A stretch of 64,000 nucleotides of DNA, from assembly GCF_014334735.1 (NCBI RefSeq), contig NZ_CP060587.1, positions 2,108,001 through 2,172,000 on the forward strand, read 5' to 3'. Below the pieces are notes generated by a model. That model ran no database searches. It worked only from the letters and a program-made list of their open reading frames with translations, and was not told the DNA's origin. The translations under genes and the position numbers were made by a program. Below are positions 50,443-59,364 of the stretch, piece after piece. The stretch is from Aeromicrobium senzhongii (GTDB taxonomy: Bacteria; Actinomycetota; Actinomycetes; Propionibacteriales; Nocardioidaceae). Position 1 is the first letter of the stretch. Each line of letters starts with the position of its first letter.

Positions 50443-51909
50443 ATGGATCACGCCGGCACGCTCCTCTCGCTGGCCGCCGTGGCCGCCCACTTCGCGATCA
50501 ACATCGCGGCCATCGGCATCATCCCTGAGGGGCGTCGCCCGCAGACGGCCATGGCGTGGCTCATCCTGATCGCCTTCGCGCCGTTCGTCGGCGCACTCGC
50601 CTTCCTGCTCTTCGGCAGTGCCCGCATCGGTCATCACCGCCGCCGCGAGCTGACCACCGCCAACCGCGTGATCGCCCGCGAGACCGAGGCACTCACGGCT
50701 CCCGCCCCGGCCGACGCACCGGACTACGTCGAGCCCATCGTGCAGCTGAACCACCGGCTGGCCTCGATGCCGTTGACGGCCGGGAACCACGTCACGCTGC
50801 TGCCGGACTACCAGGAGTCGATCGACGAGATGATCGCGGCCATCGATGAGGCCCGCGAGCGCGTCCACGTCGAGTTCTACATCATGGCGCTCGACGAGAT
50901 GACGACGCCGTTCTTCGACGCGCTCGACCGGGCGACGGCGCGTGGGGTGGTCGTCCGGCTGCTCTTCGATCACCTCGGCACACGCCGCATCAACGGGTAC
51001 CGCGAGCTCAAGCGACGCCTGGCCGCCTCCGACATCGACTGGCACCTGATGATGCCGCTGTTGCCACTGCGGGGCCGCTTCCGCCGGCCCGACCTGCGCA
51101 ACCACCGCAAGCTGCTGGTCGTGGACGACGTCGTCGGGTTCACCGGGTCGCTGAACCTGACCCACCCCTCGTACGGCAAGCCGAAGAACCGCCGGATCGG
51201 CCGCGAGTGGGTCGAGCTGTGGTGCCGGCTCGAGGGCCCCGTGGTGGCCACGATCGATGCGCTGTTCAGCGCCGACTGGGCCCTCGAGACCGGGGAGGTG
51301 CTCGACATCGCGACCCACGAGGTCGAGCAGACGCCGCACTCGCCCCGGGACGTGGTGGGCGTGGCCGTCCAGCTGATCCCCAGCGGGCCCGGGTTCGAGG
51401 AGGAGAACAACCTGCGCCTGTTCACCTCGTTGCTCTACAACGCCCGCCACCGCATCTCGCTGACCAGTCCGTACTTCGTGCCGGACGAGACGCTGCTGTA
51501 TGCCGTCACCACGGCCGCGCAGCGCGGCGTCGACATCGAGCTGTTCGTCAGCGAGCAGGCCGACCAGTTCATGGTGGGGCACGCGCAGGCGTCGTACTAC
51601 CGCGAGCTGCTCGAGGCCGGCGTCCGGATCTGGCTCTACCCGGCCCCGCTGGTGCTGCACGCGAAGCACCTCAGCATCGACGACGACGTCGCCGTCCTGG
51701 GCACGAGCAACATGGACATGCGCTCGTTCGCACTGAACTACGAGATGACCCTGATGCTGCCGGACGCGTCGGTCGTCGAGCGGATCAGGCAGGTCGAGGA
51801 CGCCTACCGCGCGAAGTCACGCGAGCTGACGATCGAGGAGTGGACGCGACGCCCCGCGCACCTGCGGTTCGTCGACAACGCGATGCGCCTCACGGCGACG
51901 TTGCAGTGA
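50443..51909 (+). CDS. cls: Cardiolipin synthase (phospholipase D type)
   Basis: A 488-residue membrane enzyme joining two phosphatidylglycerols. Two N-terminal helices (about 5-30, 36-56), then two PLD domains: HKD1 NHRKLLVVDD (about 221-230) and HKD2 HAKHLSIDDDVAVLGTSN (about 406). The length is normal for ClsA-type enzymes. Some actinobacteria instead use a CDP-alcohol-type synthase; the PLD motifs here are clear. It converges on the CAP gene with 3 bases between stops. Confidence 0.92.
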   Translation: MDHAGTLLSLAAVAAHFAINIAAIGIIPEGRRPQTAMAWLILIAFAPFVGALAFLLFGSARIGHHRRRELTTANRVIARETEALTAPAPADAPDYVEPIVQLNHRLASMPLTAGNHVTLLPDYQESIDEMIAAIDEARERVHVEFYIMALDEMTTPFFDALDRATARGVVVRLLFDHLGTRRINGYRELKRRLAASDIDWHLMMPLLPLRGRFRRPDLRNHRKLLVVDDVVGFTGSLNLTHPSYGKPKNRRIGREWVELWCRLEGPVVATIDALFSADWALETGEVLDIATHEVEQTPHSPRDVVGVAVQLIPSGPGFEEENNLRLFTSLLYNARHRISLTSPYFVPDETLLYAVTTAAQRGVDIELFVSEQADQFMVGHAQASYYRELLEAGVRIWLYPAPLVLHAKHLSIDDDVAVLGTSNMDMRSFALNYEMTLMLPDASVVERIRQVEDAYRAKSRELTIEEWTRRPAHLRFVDNAMRLTATLQ

Positions 51910-51912
51910 CCC

Positions 51913-52362
51913 TCAGGCCGGGCGACCGAAGACCTGCGCGGTCCACGTGTGCCCCCGGGCGTCCTTCGCCACGCCGATCCCCAGCCGCGTGTACTTGCGG
52001 CTGAGCATGTTGTGACGGTGCCCCGGCGAGTCCAGCCACGCCCGGATGTTCGACCGAGGCGTCCGGTAGCCGTGCGCCACGTTCTCGCCGACGGCGCGCG
52101 CGTTGCACTGTCGCAACACCACCGAGAGGTCCTGGTGGAACATCCGCTGCTGCTTCGCCATCCGGCGGGCCTGGCGCTGGGCGTAGCGGTCGAGACACGC
52201 GTGGAAGCGCAGCTTCCTCAGGTGGTGCGCCTGGCGCGAGCGGTTCGTCTGGTCGTGCAGCCGCTGGTCGAACGTGGTCGCCGAGACCGCCGCCGAGGCC
52301 GGAGCAGACGGAACCGCGGCCAGTGCCGTGGCCATGACTAGGGCGACGAGGATCCGGCGCAT
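51913..52362 (-). CDS. Secreted CAP/SCP-domain protein
   Basis: A 149-residue exported protein: signal peptide MRRILVALVMATALAAV to an ASA cleavage site near residue 25, then a compact CAP domain with DQTNRSRQAHHL, ENVAHGY and WLDSPGHRHNMLSRKY, the conserved His/Glu cavity residues. Two Cys (CLDRY, RQCNARA) could pair. The role of bacterial CAP proteins is mostly unknown. GGGAGG precedes the ATG. A perfect CRP-type palindrome lies 39 bases upstream. Confidence 0.92.
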   Translation of the reverse strand: MRRILVALVMATALAAVPSAPASAAVSATTFDQRLHDQTNRSRQAHHLRKLRFHACLDRYAQRQARRMAKQQRMFHQDLSVVLRQCNARAVGENVAHGYRTPRSNIRAWLDSPGHRHNMLSRKYTRLGIGVAKDARGHTWTAQVFGRPA

Positions 52363-52400
52363 GACTACCTCCCGAGTGTCAGGAGGTCATCGTAGTCACA

Positions 52401-52416
52401 TGTGATGCGTTTCACA
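52401..52416. promoter_or_regulatory. CRP/GlxR-type binding site, perfect consensus
   Basis: TGTGATGCGTTTCACA fits TGTGA-N6-TCACA exactly. A TACGAT -10 for the CAP gene lies at 52389-52394, so the site covers the -35 region. Only the CAP gene reads away from here. Confidence 0.75.
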
Positions 52417-52434
52417 CCACCTGTTTGAACTACG

Positions 52435-52755
52435 TCAGGTGCCGGAGTAGCCGTTCAGCAGTGCGTAGAAGACGAGCGCGGCCACCGCCGCGGCGGTCAG
52501 ACCCGCTCCGGCACCGACGACCACCCGGTGTCCGAGCCGGTGTCCCTCACCGGCGATCGCCGGGACGAACACCCACAGCAACGCCCCCACGACGACCATG
52601 AGGAGCACGAAGACCGGCAGGATCGCGCCCTCGTTCGTCTCGTCGAACACGGCGGCGGTCGCGGGGAACAGCCCCAGTGCGAGCAGGAGCAGGACGCCGG
52701 CGATGGCGATCCGGCGGTAGCCCCGGCGCTCCGAAGGTGAGTACGAGTCGTCCAT
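52435..52755 (-). CDS. Small membrane protein, unknown function (106 aa)
   Basis: Starts MDDSYSPSERRGYRRIAIAG; three hydrophobic segments (about 15-35, 45-65, 75-100). I do not recognise the family. ATG 52755 is preferred because TAGGTT lies 7 nt upstream; the longer frame would start before the transcript. Confidence 0.72.
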   Translation of the reverse strand: MDDSYSPSERRGYRRIAIAGVLLLLALGLFPATAAVFDETNEGAILPVFVLLMVVVGALLWVFVPAIAGEGHRLGHRVVVGAGAGLTAAAVAALVFYALLNGYSGT

Positions 52756-52762
52756 GGCCCCG

Positions 52763-52768
52763 AACCTA
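52763..52768 (-). promoter_or_regulatory. -10 hexamer (TAGGTT), leaderless start at 52755
   Basis: Seven nt separate TAGGTT from ATG 52755. Confidence 0.5.
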
Positions 52769-52844
52769 CTGGCCCCGGACGCGGTCGCGCACCTGCGAGA
52801 GGCGCCCGGGTGAGGCACGATCGAACAGAGCGAAGGAGGCCATC

Positions 52845-53021
52845 ATGACCATCGACCCGGAGCAGCCCCAGACCCCCGCCGAGCCGGACCTGATCCCCAC
52901 GGCCGAGCCCGCCGACGCCGCCGAGCAGCAGCGCGACGCCTGGGACGACGAGGACGACGACGACGTCGTCCCGGACGCAGAACGGTCGGTGCCGTTGGAC
53001 GAGGACGAGTCGACCGAGTGA
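52845..53021 (+). CDS. Small highly acidic protein (58 aa), unknown function
   Basis: ATG 52845 with AAGGAGG 5 nt upstream opens a 58-codon frame starting MTIDPEQPQTPAEPDLIP, with the core DAWDDEDDDDVV and the ending LDEDESTE. It contains no cysteine and no hydrophobic core, so it is probably disordered. The strong Shine-Dalgarno supports real expression. No family recognised. Confidence 0.65.
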   Translation: MTIDPEQPQTPAEPDLIPTAEPADAAEQQRDAWDDEDDDDVVPDAERSVPLDEDESTE

Positions 53022-53028
53022 CGACCGG

Positions 53029-53733
53029 TCAGACCATGCCGCTGGAGCCGAGCAGCCGGCCGATCAGGTAGGTCAGGGCCAGCGCCAGGGCGCCACCCAC
53101 GACGAGCCGCACGGCGGCTCGGCGCCGGTCCCCGCCCCCGATGCGGGCCGAGATCGTCCCGGTCAGCGCGAGCGCCACCAGCACCGTCGCGAAGGTGACC
53201 GCGAGCCTCGCGTCCAGTCCCGTGGCCAGCATCGCCACGAGCGGCAGCAGACCGCCGGCCGTGAACGCCACGGCCGAGGAGAACGCCGCGCTCCACGGGC
53301 TGATCAGGTCGTCGGCGTCGATGCCCAGCTCGACCTCGAGGTGCGCGGCGAGGGCGTCGTGCTCGGTCATCTCGCGGGCCGCCTGACGGGCCGTCGCCTC
53401 GGCGATACCTCGCTCCTGCAACATCTGGGTGAGCTCCTCGAGCTCGCCCTCGGGGTCCTCACGCAGCTCCCGGCTCTCCAGCCCGATCATGTGCCGCTCG
53501 CTGTCGCGCTGACTGCTGACCGAGACGTACTCCCCCAGCGCCATCGAGACCGCGCCGCCGACCAGGGCCGCCGTCCCTGCGGTCGCGATCGCCCCGGTGT
53601 CGCTCGTGGCGCCGGCCACGCCCACGACGAGGGAGGCCACGGACACGATGCCGTCGTTCGCCCCCAGGACCCCGGCCCGCAGCCGGTTCAGCTTCTGCGA
53701 CGTGCAGGAGACGTGCGGCTCGTCGACGCTCAT
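53029..53733 (-). CDS. VIT1/CCC1-family transporter
   Basis: A 234-residue membrane protein of the vacuolar iron transporter family, which moves Fe2+ or Mn2+. Seen: RAGVLGANDGIVSVASLVVG at helix 1, GGAVSMALGEYVSVSSQRDSE, the cytoplasmic metal-binding helical segment (about 85-145, Glu-rich) and three C-terminal helices. TACGCT lies 6 nt before ATG 53733. Direction and metal are inferred from family only. Confidence 0.9.
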   Translation of the reverse strand: MSVDEPHVSCTSQKLNRLRAGVLGANDGIVSVASLVVGVAGATSDTGAIATAGTAALVGGAVSMALGEYVSVSSQRDSERHMIGLESRELREDPEGELEELTQMLQERGIAEATARQAAREMTEHDALAAHLEVELGIDADDLISPWSAAFSSAVAFTAGGLLPLVAMLATGLDARLAVTFATVLVALALTGTISARIGGGDRRRAAVRLVVGGALALALTYLIGRLLGSSGMV

Positions 53734-53739
53734 GCGGTC

Positions 53740-53745
53740 AGCGTA
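53740..53745 (-). promoter_or_regulatory. -10 hexamer (TACGCT), leaderless start of the VIT gene
   Basis: Six nt separate TACGCT from ATG 53733. Confidence 0.5.
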
Positions 53746-53771
53746 GGGCGCACCGAGGGCCGCACCCCGGT

Positions 53772-54263
53772 TCAGACGCGGACGACCAGCACCGCCACCA
53801 GCCAGGCGCCCGCGGTCAGCAGGGCACCGGTCAGCTCGACGAGGATCGCGATGCCGGTGGCGCGCAGCGCGTGGCCCGTGGCTCGGCGCGCCGCCGGCTC
53901 GTCGCCGAGGCGCTGCAGTTCCGACAGGTACGTGCCGCCGGCGAATCCGACGAAGAGGCCGACGACCGGGATGACGAAGAAGCCGACGACGCCCAGGACC
54001 GCACCCACGACGAGGCTGCGGTTCGGGACCCCTCGCCGTTGCAGGTACCGCCCGGCGAGCAGGTACTTCAGCCCCATCGCCGCGAGCGTCAGCACGAGCG
54101 CCAGGGCCGCCACCGTCCAGCCGGTGGCCCCACCCGTGACGATCCCCCACACGATGACGGCCCCACCGACGACGAAGCCACCGGGGACGACCTGCACGAT
54201 CGCGCCGACCAGGCCCAGGACGATGACCAGCGCGATGACCAGGTCGAAGACGACGCCGCTCAC
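53772..54263 (-). CDS. DUF456 family membrane protein
   Basis: A 163-residue protein with four or five hydrophobic segments rich in glycine (IVQVVPGGFVVGGAVIVWG, VVGLFVGFAGGTYLSE), consistent with DUF456, of unknown function. GTG 54263 overlaps the acyl-CoA dehydrogenase stop as GTGA, so it is coupled to that gene; the rest of the upstream frame is a shadow. Confidence 0.8.
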   Translation of the reverse strand: MSGVVFDLVIALVIVLGLVGAIVQVVPGGFVVGGAVIVWGIVTGGATGWTVAALALVLTLAAMGLKYLLAGRYLQRRGVPNRSLVVGAVLGVVGFFVIPVVGLFVGFAGGTYLSELQRLGDEPAARRATGHALRATGIAILVELTGALLTAGAWLVAVLVVRV

Positions 54264-55411
54264 GAGAAGGCGCTGATCCCGGTCTCGGACCGACCGATGA
54301 TCAGCTTCTGGATCTGGCTCGTGCCCTCGTAGAGGGTCATGACCCGCGCGTCGCGCATGTACTTCGCCACCGGGTACTCGTCGACGTACCCGTAGCCGCC
54401 GAAGACCTGGATCGCGAGGTTCGCCGCCTTGACGGCCTGCTCGGAGGCGTAGAGCTTCGCCTTGGACGCCTCGACGCTGAAGCGCTCGCCCCGGTCGATC
54501 AGGTCGGCGGCACGCCACGTCAGCAGTCGCGCGGCGTCGGCGTCGACCGACATCTCGGCGATCATGTCCTGGACCAGCTGGTACGACGCGATCGGCCGGC
54601 CGAACTGCTCGCGGGCGGTGCTGTACTCGACCGACGCCTCGAGGCAGCCCTGGATGATGCCCACGCAGCTGGCGGCGATGCCCACGCGGCCCTTGTCGAG
54701 CGAGGTCATGGCGATCCGGAAGCCCTGGCCCTCCTCGCCCAGCAGGGCGTCGGACGGCACGCGCATGCCACTGAAGGACAGCGCCCCGGTCGCCTGTCCG
54801 CGCAGACCGAGCTTGCCCTTCACCTCGGTCGCCTCGAACCCGGGTGTGTCCGTCGGGACCAGGAAGGCGGACACGCCCTTGGGTCCGGGACCGCCCGTGC
54901 GGGCGAAGACCAGCGCCACGTCGGCCCACGTGCCGTTCGTGATGAAGATCTTGGAGCCGTCGATCACCCACTCGTCGCCGTCACGCACGGCCCGCGTGCG
55001 CAGGTTGCCCGCGTCCGAGCCGTTGTCGGGCTCGGTCAGGCCGAAGCAGCCGAGCAACCGGCCCGAGGCGATGCCCGGCAGCCACCGCTGCTTCTGCTCC
55101 TCGCTGCCGAACTGCAGGACCGACTTGCCGAACAGGCCCGTCGAGACCGAGACGATGCCTCGGATCGCCGAGTCGGCCCGGCCCAGCTCCTCCATCGCGA
55201 GCACGTACGTGACGTAGTCGCCGCCGATGCCGCCGTACTCCTCGGGGATCGTCAGGCCCATGAAGCCGATGTCGCCGAGCTTGGGGATGATCGCGGTGTC
55301 GACGGACTCGACCCGGTCCCATTCGGCGCGGTGGGGCACGACCTCGCGGTCGAGGAATTCCCGGGCGAGCGCGCGGAAACCGCGCTGGTCCTCGGTGAGC
55401 GTCAGATCCAT
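54260..55411 (-). CDS. Acyl-CoA dehydrogenase
   Basis: A 383-residue FAD enzyme introducing an alpha-beta double bond in an acyl-CoA. Seen: N-terminal helical domain, CFGLTEPDNGSDAGN (FAD/substrate loop, about 125), the middle beta domain, QVFGGYGYVDEYPVAKYMRD, and the catalytic Glu near 362 in LYEGTSQIQ. The layout is closest to short/branched-chain or glutaryl-CoA types; specificity is not readable. No beta-oxidation partners lie nearby; it is coupled only to DUF456. Confidence 0.92.
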   Translation of the reverse strand: MDLTLTEDQRGFRALAREFLDREVVPHRAEWDRVESVDTAIIPKLGDIGFMGLTIPEEYGGIGGDYVTYVLAMEELGRADSAIRGIVSVSTGLFGKSVLQFGSEEQKQRWLPGIASGRLLGCFGLTEPDNGSDAGNLRTRAVRDGDEWVIDGSKIFITNGTWADVALVFARTGGPGPKGVSAFLVPTDTPGFEATEVKGKLGLRGQATGALSFSGMRVPSDALLGEEGQGFRIAMTSLDKGRVGIAASCVGIIQGCLEASVEYSTAREQFGRPIASYQLVQDMIAEMSVDADAARLLTWRAADLIDRGERFSVEASKAKLYASEQAVKAANLAIQVFGGYGYVDEYPVAKYMRDARVMTLYEGTSQIQKLIIGRSETGISAFS

Positions 55412-55433
55412 GGCCCTGATCCTGCCACCGCCC

Positions 55434-55439
55434 TACGAT
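55434..55439 (+). promoter_or_regulatory. -10 hexamer (TACGAT), leaderless start of the Gfo/Idh gene
   Basis: Seven nt separate TACGAT from ATG 55447, which therefore is preferred to ATG 55438. Confidence 0.5.
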
Positions 55440-55446
55440 GCGGCGT

Positions 55447-56475
55447 ATGGCACTTCCCCCTTCTCGGATCCGCGATCCCCGTGACGCCCCCGTCCTGCGC
55501 TGGGGCATCCTCGGTGCCGGACACATCGCGGCAGCCATGACCCAGGCGCTGCTCGAGGGCACCGGCCAGCAGGTCGTCGCCATCGGGTCGCGCGACCGTG
55601 ACCGGGCCCGCCGGTTCGCCCAGAGCTTCGGCGTCGCCGGGTTCCACGGCTCCTACGAGGATCTGGTCGCCGATCCGCAGGTCGACGCGGTGTACGTCGC
55701 CACGCCGCACTCGGAGCACCGCGACCACGCGCTGCTGGCCATCGCGGCCGGCAAGCACGTGCTGGTCGAGAAGGCCTTCACCCGCAACGCTCGCGAGGCC
55801 GCCGAGGTGCTGACCGCCGCCGAGGCGGCCGGGGTCACCTGCGTCGAGGCGATGTGGTCGCGCTTCCTGCCCGGCTACGACGTGGTGCGCCGGGCCGTCG
55901 AGGAGGGCGTGCTGGGCGACGTGCGCGTGGTCCAGGCCGATCACGGCCAACTGCTGTACCCGGACGGACCCGCGCGGCTCGCGGCCCCCGAGCTCGCCGG
56001 CGGCGCGCTGCTCGATCTCGGGGTCTATCCGGTGCACCTCGCCGCCATGCTGCTGCCCCGGATCGAGGCCGTCCGCGCCGTGGGCACCCTGACCCCGCTC
56101 GGTGTCGACGAGCACGAGTCCATCGCGCTGCACGGTGCCGACGGTGCGGTCGCGGCACTCACCGCCTGCATGTCCGCCACCACCGCGACCGTCGCGACCA
56201 TCGCGGGCACGCGGGCCCGGCTCGACCTGGCCGGACCGTTCTACCAACCGACCGCGATCCGCCTGACCGACCCGGCCGGCGAGGTCCTCGAGGTCTGGGA
56301 GCCCGAGGTGCACGAGGCCCACCTGGGGCTGCGCTACGAGGCGGTCGAGCTCGCGCGGTGCGTGGCCGACGGACGACGCGAGTCGCCACTGCTGCCCTGG
56401 GACGAGACCCGCCGCGTCATGGCACTCATGGACGAGGTCCGCGCCCAGCTGGGCGTCCTGCTGCCCGGAGAGTGA
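55447..56475 (+). CDS. Gfo/Idh/MocA-family oxidoreductase
   Basis: A 342-residue NAD(P)-dependent dehydrogenase acting on a sugar, polyol or related compound. N-terminal Rossmann motif WGILGAGHIAAAMTQAL (about 20), the dinucleotide-domain end HVLVEKAFTRNA (about 95-106, the EKP-like motif with A in place of P), and a C-terminal alpha/beta domain with GGALLDLGVYPVHLA (about 180). The substrate is unknown. Confidence 0.88.
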   Translation: MALPPSRIRDPRDAPVLRWGILGAGHIAAAMTQALLEGTGQQVVAIGSRDRDRARRFAQSFGVAGFHGSYEDLVADPQVDAVYVATPHSEHRDHALLAIAAGKHVLVEKAFTRNAREAAEVLTAAEAAGVTCVEAMWSRFLPGYDVVRRAVEEGVLGDVRVVQADHGQLLYPDGPARLAAPELAGGALLDLGVYPVHLAAMLLPRIEAVRAVGTLTPLGVDEHESIALHGADGAVAALTACMSATTATVATIAGTRARLDLAGPFYQPTAIRLTDPAGEVLEVWEPEVHEAHLGLRYEAVELARCVADGRRESPLLPWDETRRVMALMDEVRAQLGVLLPGE

Positions 56476-56505
56476 GTCGCCGCCCTCGGCTCCCGGGGGT
56501 GCAGG

Positions 56506-57525
56506 TCACGGCCAGAGCAACGCCTTGACGGCGCGCCGCTCGTCCATCGCCCGGTACCCCGCGGGGGCGTCCTCGAGCGGGACCTGCAGGTCGAAGACCC
56601 GACCCGGATCGATCTCCCGGTTCCAGATCAGGTCGATCAGCTCGGGCAGGAAGCGGCGCACCGGAGCCGGGCCGCCGTGGAGGTGGACTCCGGCCATGAA
56701 GAGCGGACCGCCGGGGATCGAGACGTCATGGGAGACGCCCACGAAGCCGACGTGCCCGCCGGGCCGCGTCGACCCGATGGCCTGCATCATCGCCTCCTGG
56801 GTGCCCACCGCCTCGATCGTGGAGTGCGCGCCCAAGCCGCCCGTCAGGTCCTTGATCCGTGCCACCGCCGCGTCACCGCGCTCGGTCACGATGTCGGTGG
56901 CACCGAACTCCCGCGCGAGTGCCTGCCGGTCCTCGTGGCGGCTGCAGGCGATGACCCGCTCGGCTCCGAGCCGGCGGGCCGCCAGGATCCCCATCAACCC
57001 GACGGCGCCGTCGCCCACGACCGCGACCACCGTGCCGGGACCAGCCTCGGCGGCCACGGCCGCGAACCAGCCGGTCCCCAGCACGTCGGACGCCGTCAGC
57101 AACGACGGCAGCAGGTCCTCCTCGGGAACCGCCGGCGTGGCCACGAGGGTGCCGTCCGCGAGCGGGATCCGCGCGCGCTCGGCCTGGGTCCCGATCGCCC
57201 CCATCGGGACCCGGTGCACGCAGTAGGCCTCGTAGCCCGACCGGCAGATCTCGCAGGTGCCGTCCGAGGCCCAGAACGAGCCGACCACGAAGTCACCGAC
57301 CCGGATCGTGCTCACGTCCGGACCGACCTCCTCCACGACACCGACGTACTCGTGTCCCATGACCTGGTCGTGGACGGGCTCGGCCCCGCGGTACGGCCAC
57401 AGGTCGCTGCCGCACACACAGGTCGCGGTCACCGCGATGATCGCGTCGGTCGCCTCCTCGATCCGCGGATCGGCCCGTTCCTCCACCCGGACGTCACCCG
57501 GCTGATGCATCACCACTGCCCGCAT
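56506..57525 (-). CDS. Zinc-dependent alcohol dehydrogenase (MDR family)
   Basis: A 339-residue MDR dehydrogenase. Catalytic zinc ligands Cys in CVCGSDLWP (about 38) and GHE in VMGHEYVGV (about 57-59); the structural-zinc loop is reduced (CEICRSGYEAYC); coenzyme motif VVGDGAVGLMGILAARRL (about 172). GAGGAG 7 nt before ATG 57525 sets the start; the upstream part of the open frame is spurious. Substrate unknown. It converges on the Gfo/Idh gene. Confidence 0.9.
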   Translation of the reverse strand: MRAVVMHQPGDVRVEERADPRIEEATDAIIAVTATCVCGSDLWPYRGAEPVHDQVMGHEYVGVVEEVGPDVSTIRVGDFVVGSFWASDGTCEICRSGYEAYCVHRVPMGAIGTQAERARIPLADGTLVATPAVPEEDLLPSLLTASDVLGTGWFAAVAAEAGPGTVVAVVGDGAVGLMGILAARRLGAERVIACSRHEDRQALAREFGATDIVTERGDAAVARIKDLTGGLGAHSTIEAVGTQEAMMQAIGSTRPGGHVGFVGVSHDVSIPGGPLFMAGVHLHGGPAPVRRFLPELIDLIWNREIDPGRVFDLQVPLEDAPAGYRAMDERRAVKALLWP

Positions 57526-57680
57526 GTCGCTTCTCCTCGGGGGTTCGGGACGATCCGGCCGCATCGACCGCCTCCCTCCATGGAAACCCCGGACGAGGCG
57601 CGCCGCGAACGCTGACCGGTGTCCCGCCGCGCGGGCCCGACCCGCGGGGCGAGCTGACCGATCACCGGTGAACGCCGGAC

Positions 57681-57686
57681 TACGGT
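57681..57686 (+). promoter_or_regulatory. -10 hexamer (TACGGT), leaderless start of the lipase gene
   Basis: Seven nt separate TACGGT from ATG 57694. Confidence 0.5.
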
Positions 57687-57693
57687 GGATCCG

Positions 57694-59340
57694 ATGCGCC
57701 TCGACCGATCGTCCCGCCCGGGTGGCTCCGCGCTGGCCGCCGTGGCGGCCCTGGCGGGCGTCGTCGCGATCGCCCGCCCCCTCAGTGCGGTCGACGCCCT
57801 GCTGATCGTGACCGTGGTCGTGCTGGCCGTGGCCGGAGTCCACGAGCTGGTCACGGCGCGGACCGCGCGCGACCGGCTGATCGGCGTCCTGCTGGTGACG
57901 GCCGCGATCGTGCTGGCCGTGCGCCCCGTGTGGGGAGTCCGCGCCCTCGTGGTCGCGCTGGGGGTCGTCCTCATCGGCGAAGGGCTGCTGGCCGTCCATC
58001 GACGCCGGTCGTGGTGGGACGTCGCCGGGGGTGTCGGACTCGTCCTGCTGGGGCTGCTGGCCCTGGCCTGGCCGGACATCTCGGTCTTCATCGTGGGGGT
58101 GCTGCTGGGCGTGCGCCTCCTGCTGGTGGGGTTCCCGGGCCTCGCGCCCGACCTCCCCCGTCCGGTCACGGCGACGGTCGTCCTGACCACCGCGGTCGCG
58201 CTGTGCGGCTACACCGTCGTCGTCACGTCCACGGTGCCGGAGCCCGGCCGCTTCTACACGGCGCCGGCCGAGGCACCGCGCTCCCCCGGACTGCTGCTGC
58301 GCGCCGAGCCGTTCACCACCGACGTGCCCAGCGGCGCCCGCGCCTGGCGCATCCTCTACAGCACGACCCGCGCGGGCGACGAGCCCACGATCGCCAGTGC
58401 GGTCGTCGCGGTGCCGCGCGACCAGCTGATGGGGCGCGCCCCGGTCATCGCGTGGGCGCACGGCACGACGGGACTCGAGTCGCGCTGCGCCCCGAGCCTG
58501 CGCGCGCGCCACACCGTGGGCGCCGGCGGGATCGCCGCCGTGCACGCCGCGCTCGACCGGGGCTGGGCGGTCGTCGCCCCCGACTATCCCGGGCTGGGCA
58601 CCGGCGGGGTCCAGCCCTACCTGATCGGCTCGGGCGAGGCGCGCTCGGTGCTGGACGCCGTGCGCGCGGCCCGGCGCATCCCCCAACTGGACTTGGGTCG
58701 CCGCACCGTCGTCTGGGGCCACTCCCAAGGTGGCCATGCGGCGTTGTGGACCGCCATGTCGCAGCCGGACTACGCACCGGACGTCAGCCTCTCCGGCGTC
58801 GTGGCCGTCTCGCCGGTCAGCAATCCGACGACCTTCCTGCGCGACCTGCAGCGCCGGCCCGTGGGCACGATCTTCGTCGCCTACGCACTGGCGGCATACG
58901 ACGCCACCTACGACGACGTCGACACGGGTGACCACGTCCGGGCCAGCGCCCGACTGCCGATCGACCGGATCGCGAGCCGCTGCCTGCGGTCCAAGGCCGC
59001 GCAGGTCTCACTGACCCAGGCCCGCGTGATGGCCGACCGCTTCGTCGCGGGTTCCCTGTACGAGGGAGCGCTGGCCCGGCGGTTGAGCGAGAACGACGCG
59101 ACCGGTGCCATCACGGCCCCCCTGCTGATCGCCCAGGGGGAGAGCGACCGCGTCGTCACGCTGCGCCTGCAGGACGACTACGTGCGTGGCCGGTGCGCCG
59201 CCGGACAGTCGCTGGACTACCGGACCTACGCCGGGCGGGGTCACGGCGACCTGTTGAGGGCGACCAGCCCGTTCGTCGACGAGCTGCTCGACTGGACCGC
59301 CGACCGGTTCGCCTCCAAGCCCACCACGACCACCTGCTGA
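57694..59340 (+). CDS. Membrane-anchored lipase: DUF308-like helices fused to a secretory-lipase domain
   Basis: A 548-residue protein. The first ~175 residues hold six or seven membrane helices resembling DUF308/HdeD repeats (WWDVAGGVGLVLLGLLALAW); the remainder is an alpha/beta hydrolase of the secretory-lipase type with GHSQGGHAALW (nucleophile Ser about 350), an oxyanion-type WAHGTTG, a late Asp in GESDRVV and a His in GRGHGDLL. The hydrolase would lie outside the membrane. Fusion to a DUF308-like module is unusual and suggests a tethered enzyme. Substrate unknown. Confidence 0.82.
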   Translation: MRLDRSSRPGGSALAAVAALAGVVAIARPLSAVDALLIVTVVVLAVAGVHELVTARTARDRLIGVLLVTAAIVLAVRPVWGVRALVVALGVVLIGEGLLAVHRRRSWWDVAGGVGLVLLGLLALAWPDISVFIVGVLLGVRLLLVGFPGLAPDLPRPVTATVVLTTAVALCGYTVVVTSTVPEPGRFYTAPAEAPRSPGLLLRAEPFTTDVPSGARAWRILYSTTRAGDEPTIASAVVAVPRDQLMGRAPVIAWAHGTTGLESRCAPSLRARHTVGAGGIAAVHAALDRGWAVVAPDYPGLGTGGVQPYLIGSGEARSVLDAVRAARRIPQLDLGRRTVVWGHSQGGHAALWTAMSQPDYAPDVSLSGVVAVSPVSNPTTFLRDLQRRPVGTIFVAYALAAYDATYDDVDTGDHVRASARLPIDRIASRCLRSKAAQVSLTQARVMADRFVAGSLYEGALARRLSENDATGAITAPLLIAQGESDRVVTLRLQDDYVRGRCAAGQSLDYRTYAGRGHGDLLRATSPFVDELLDWTADRFASKPTTTTC

Positions 59341-59364
59341 ACGACCCGGGTCGGCCGCCTCCGC

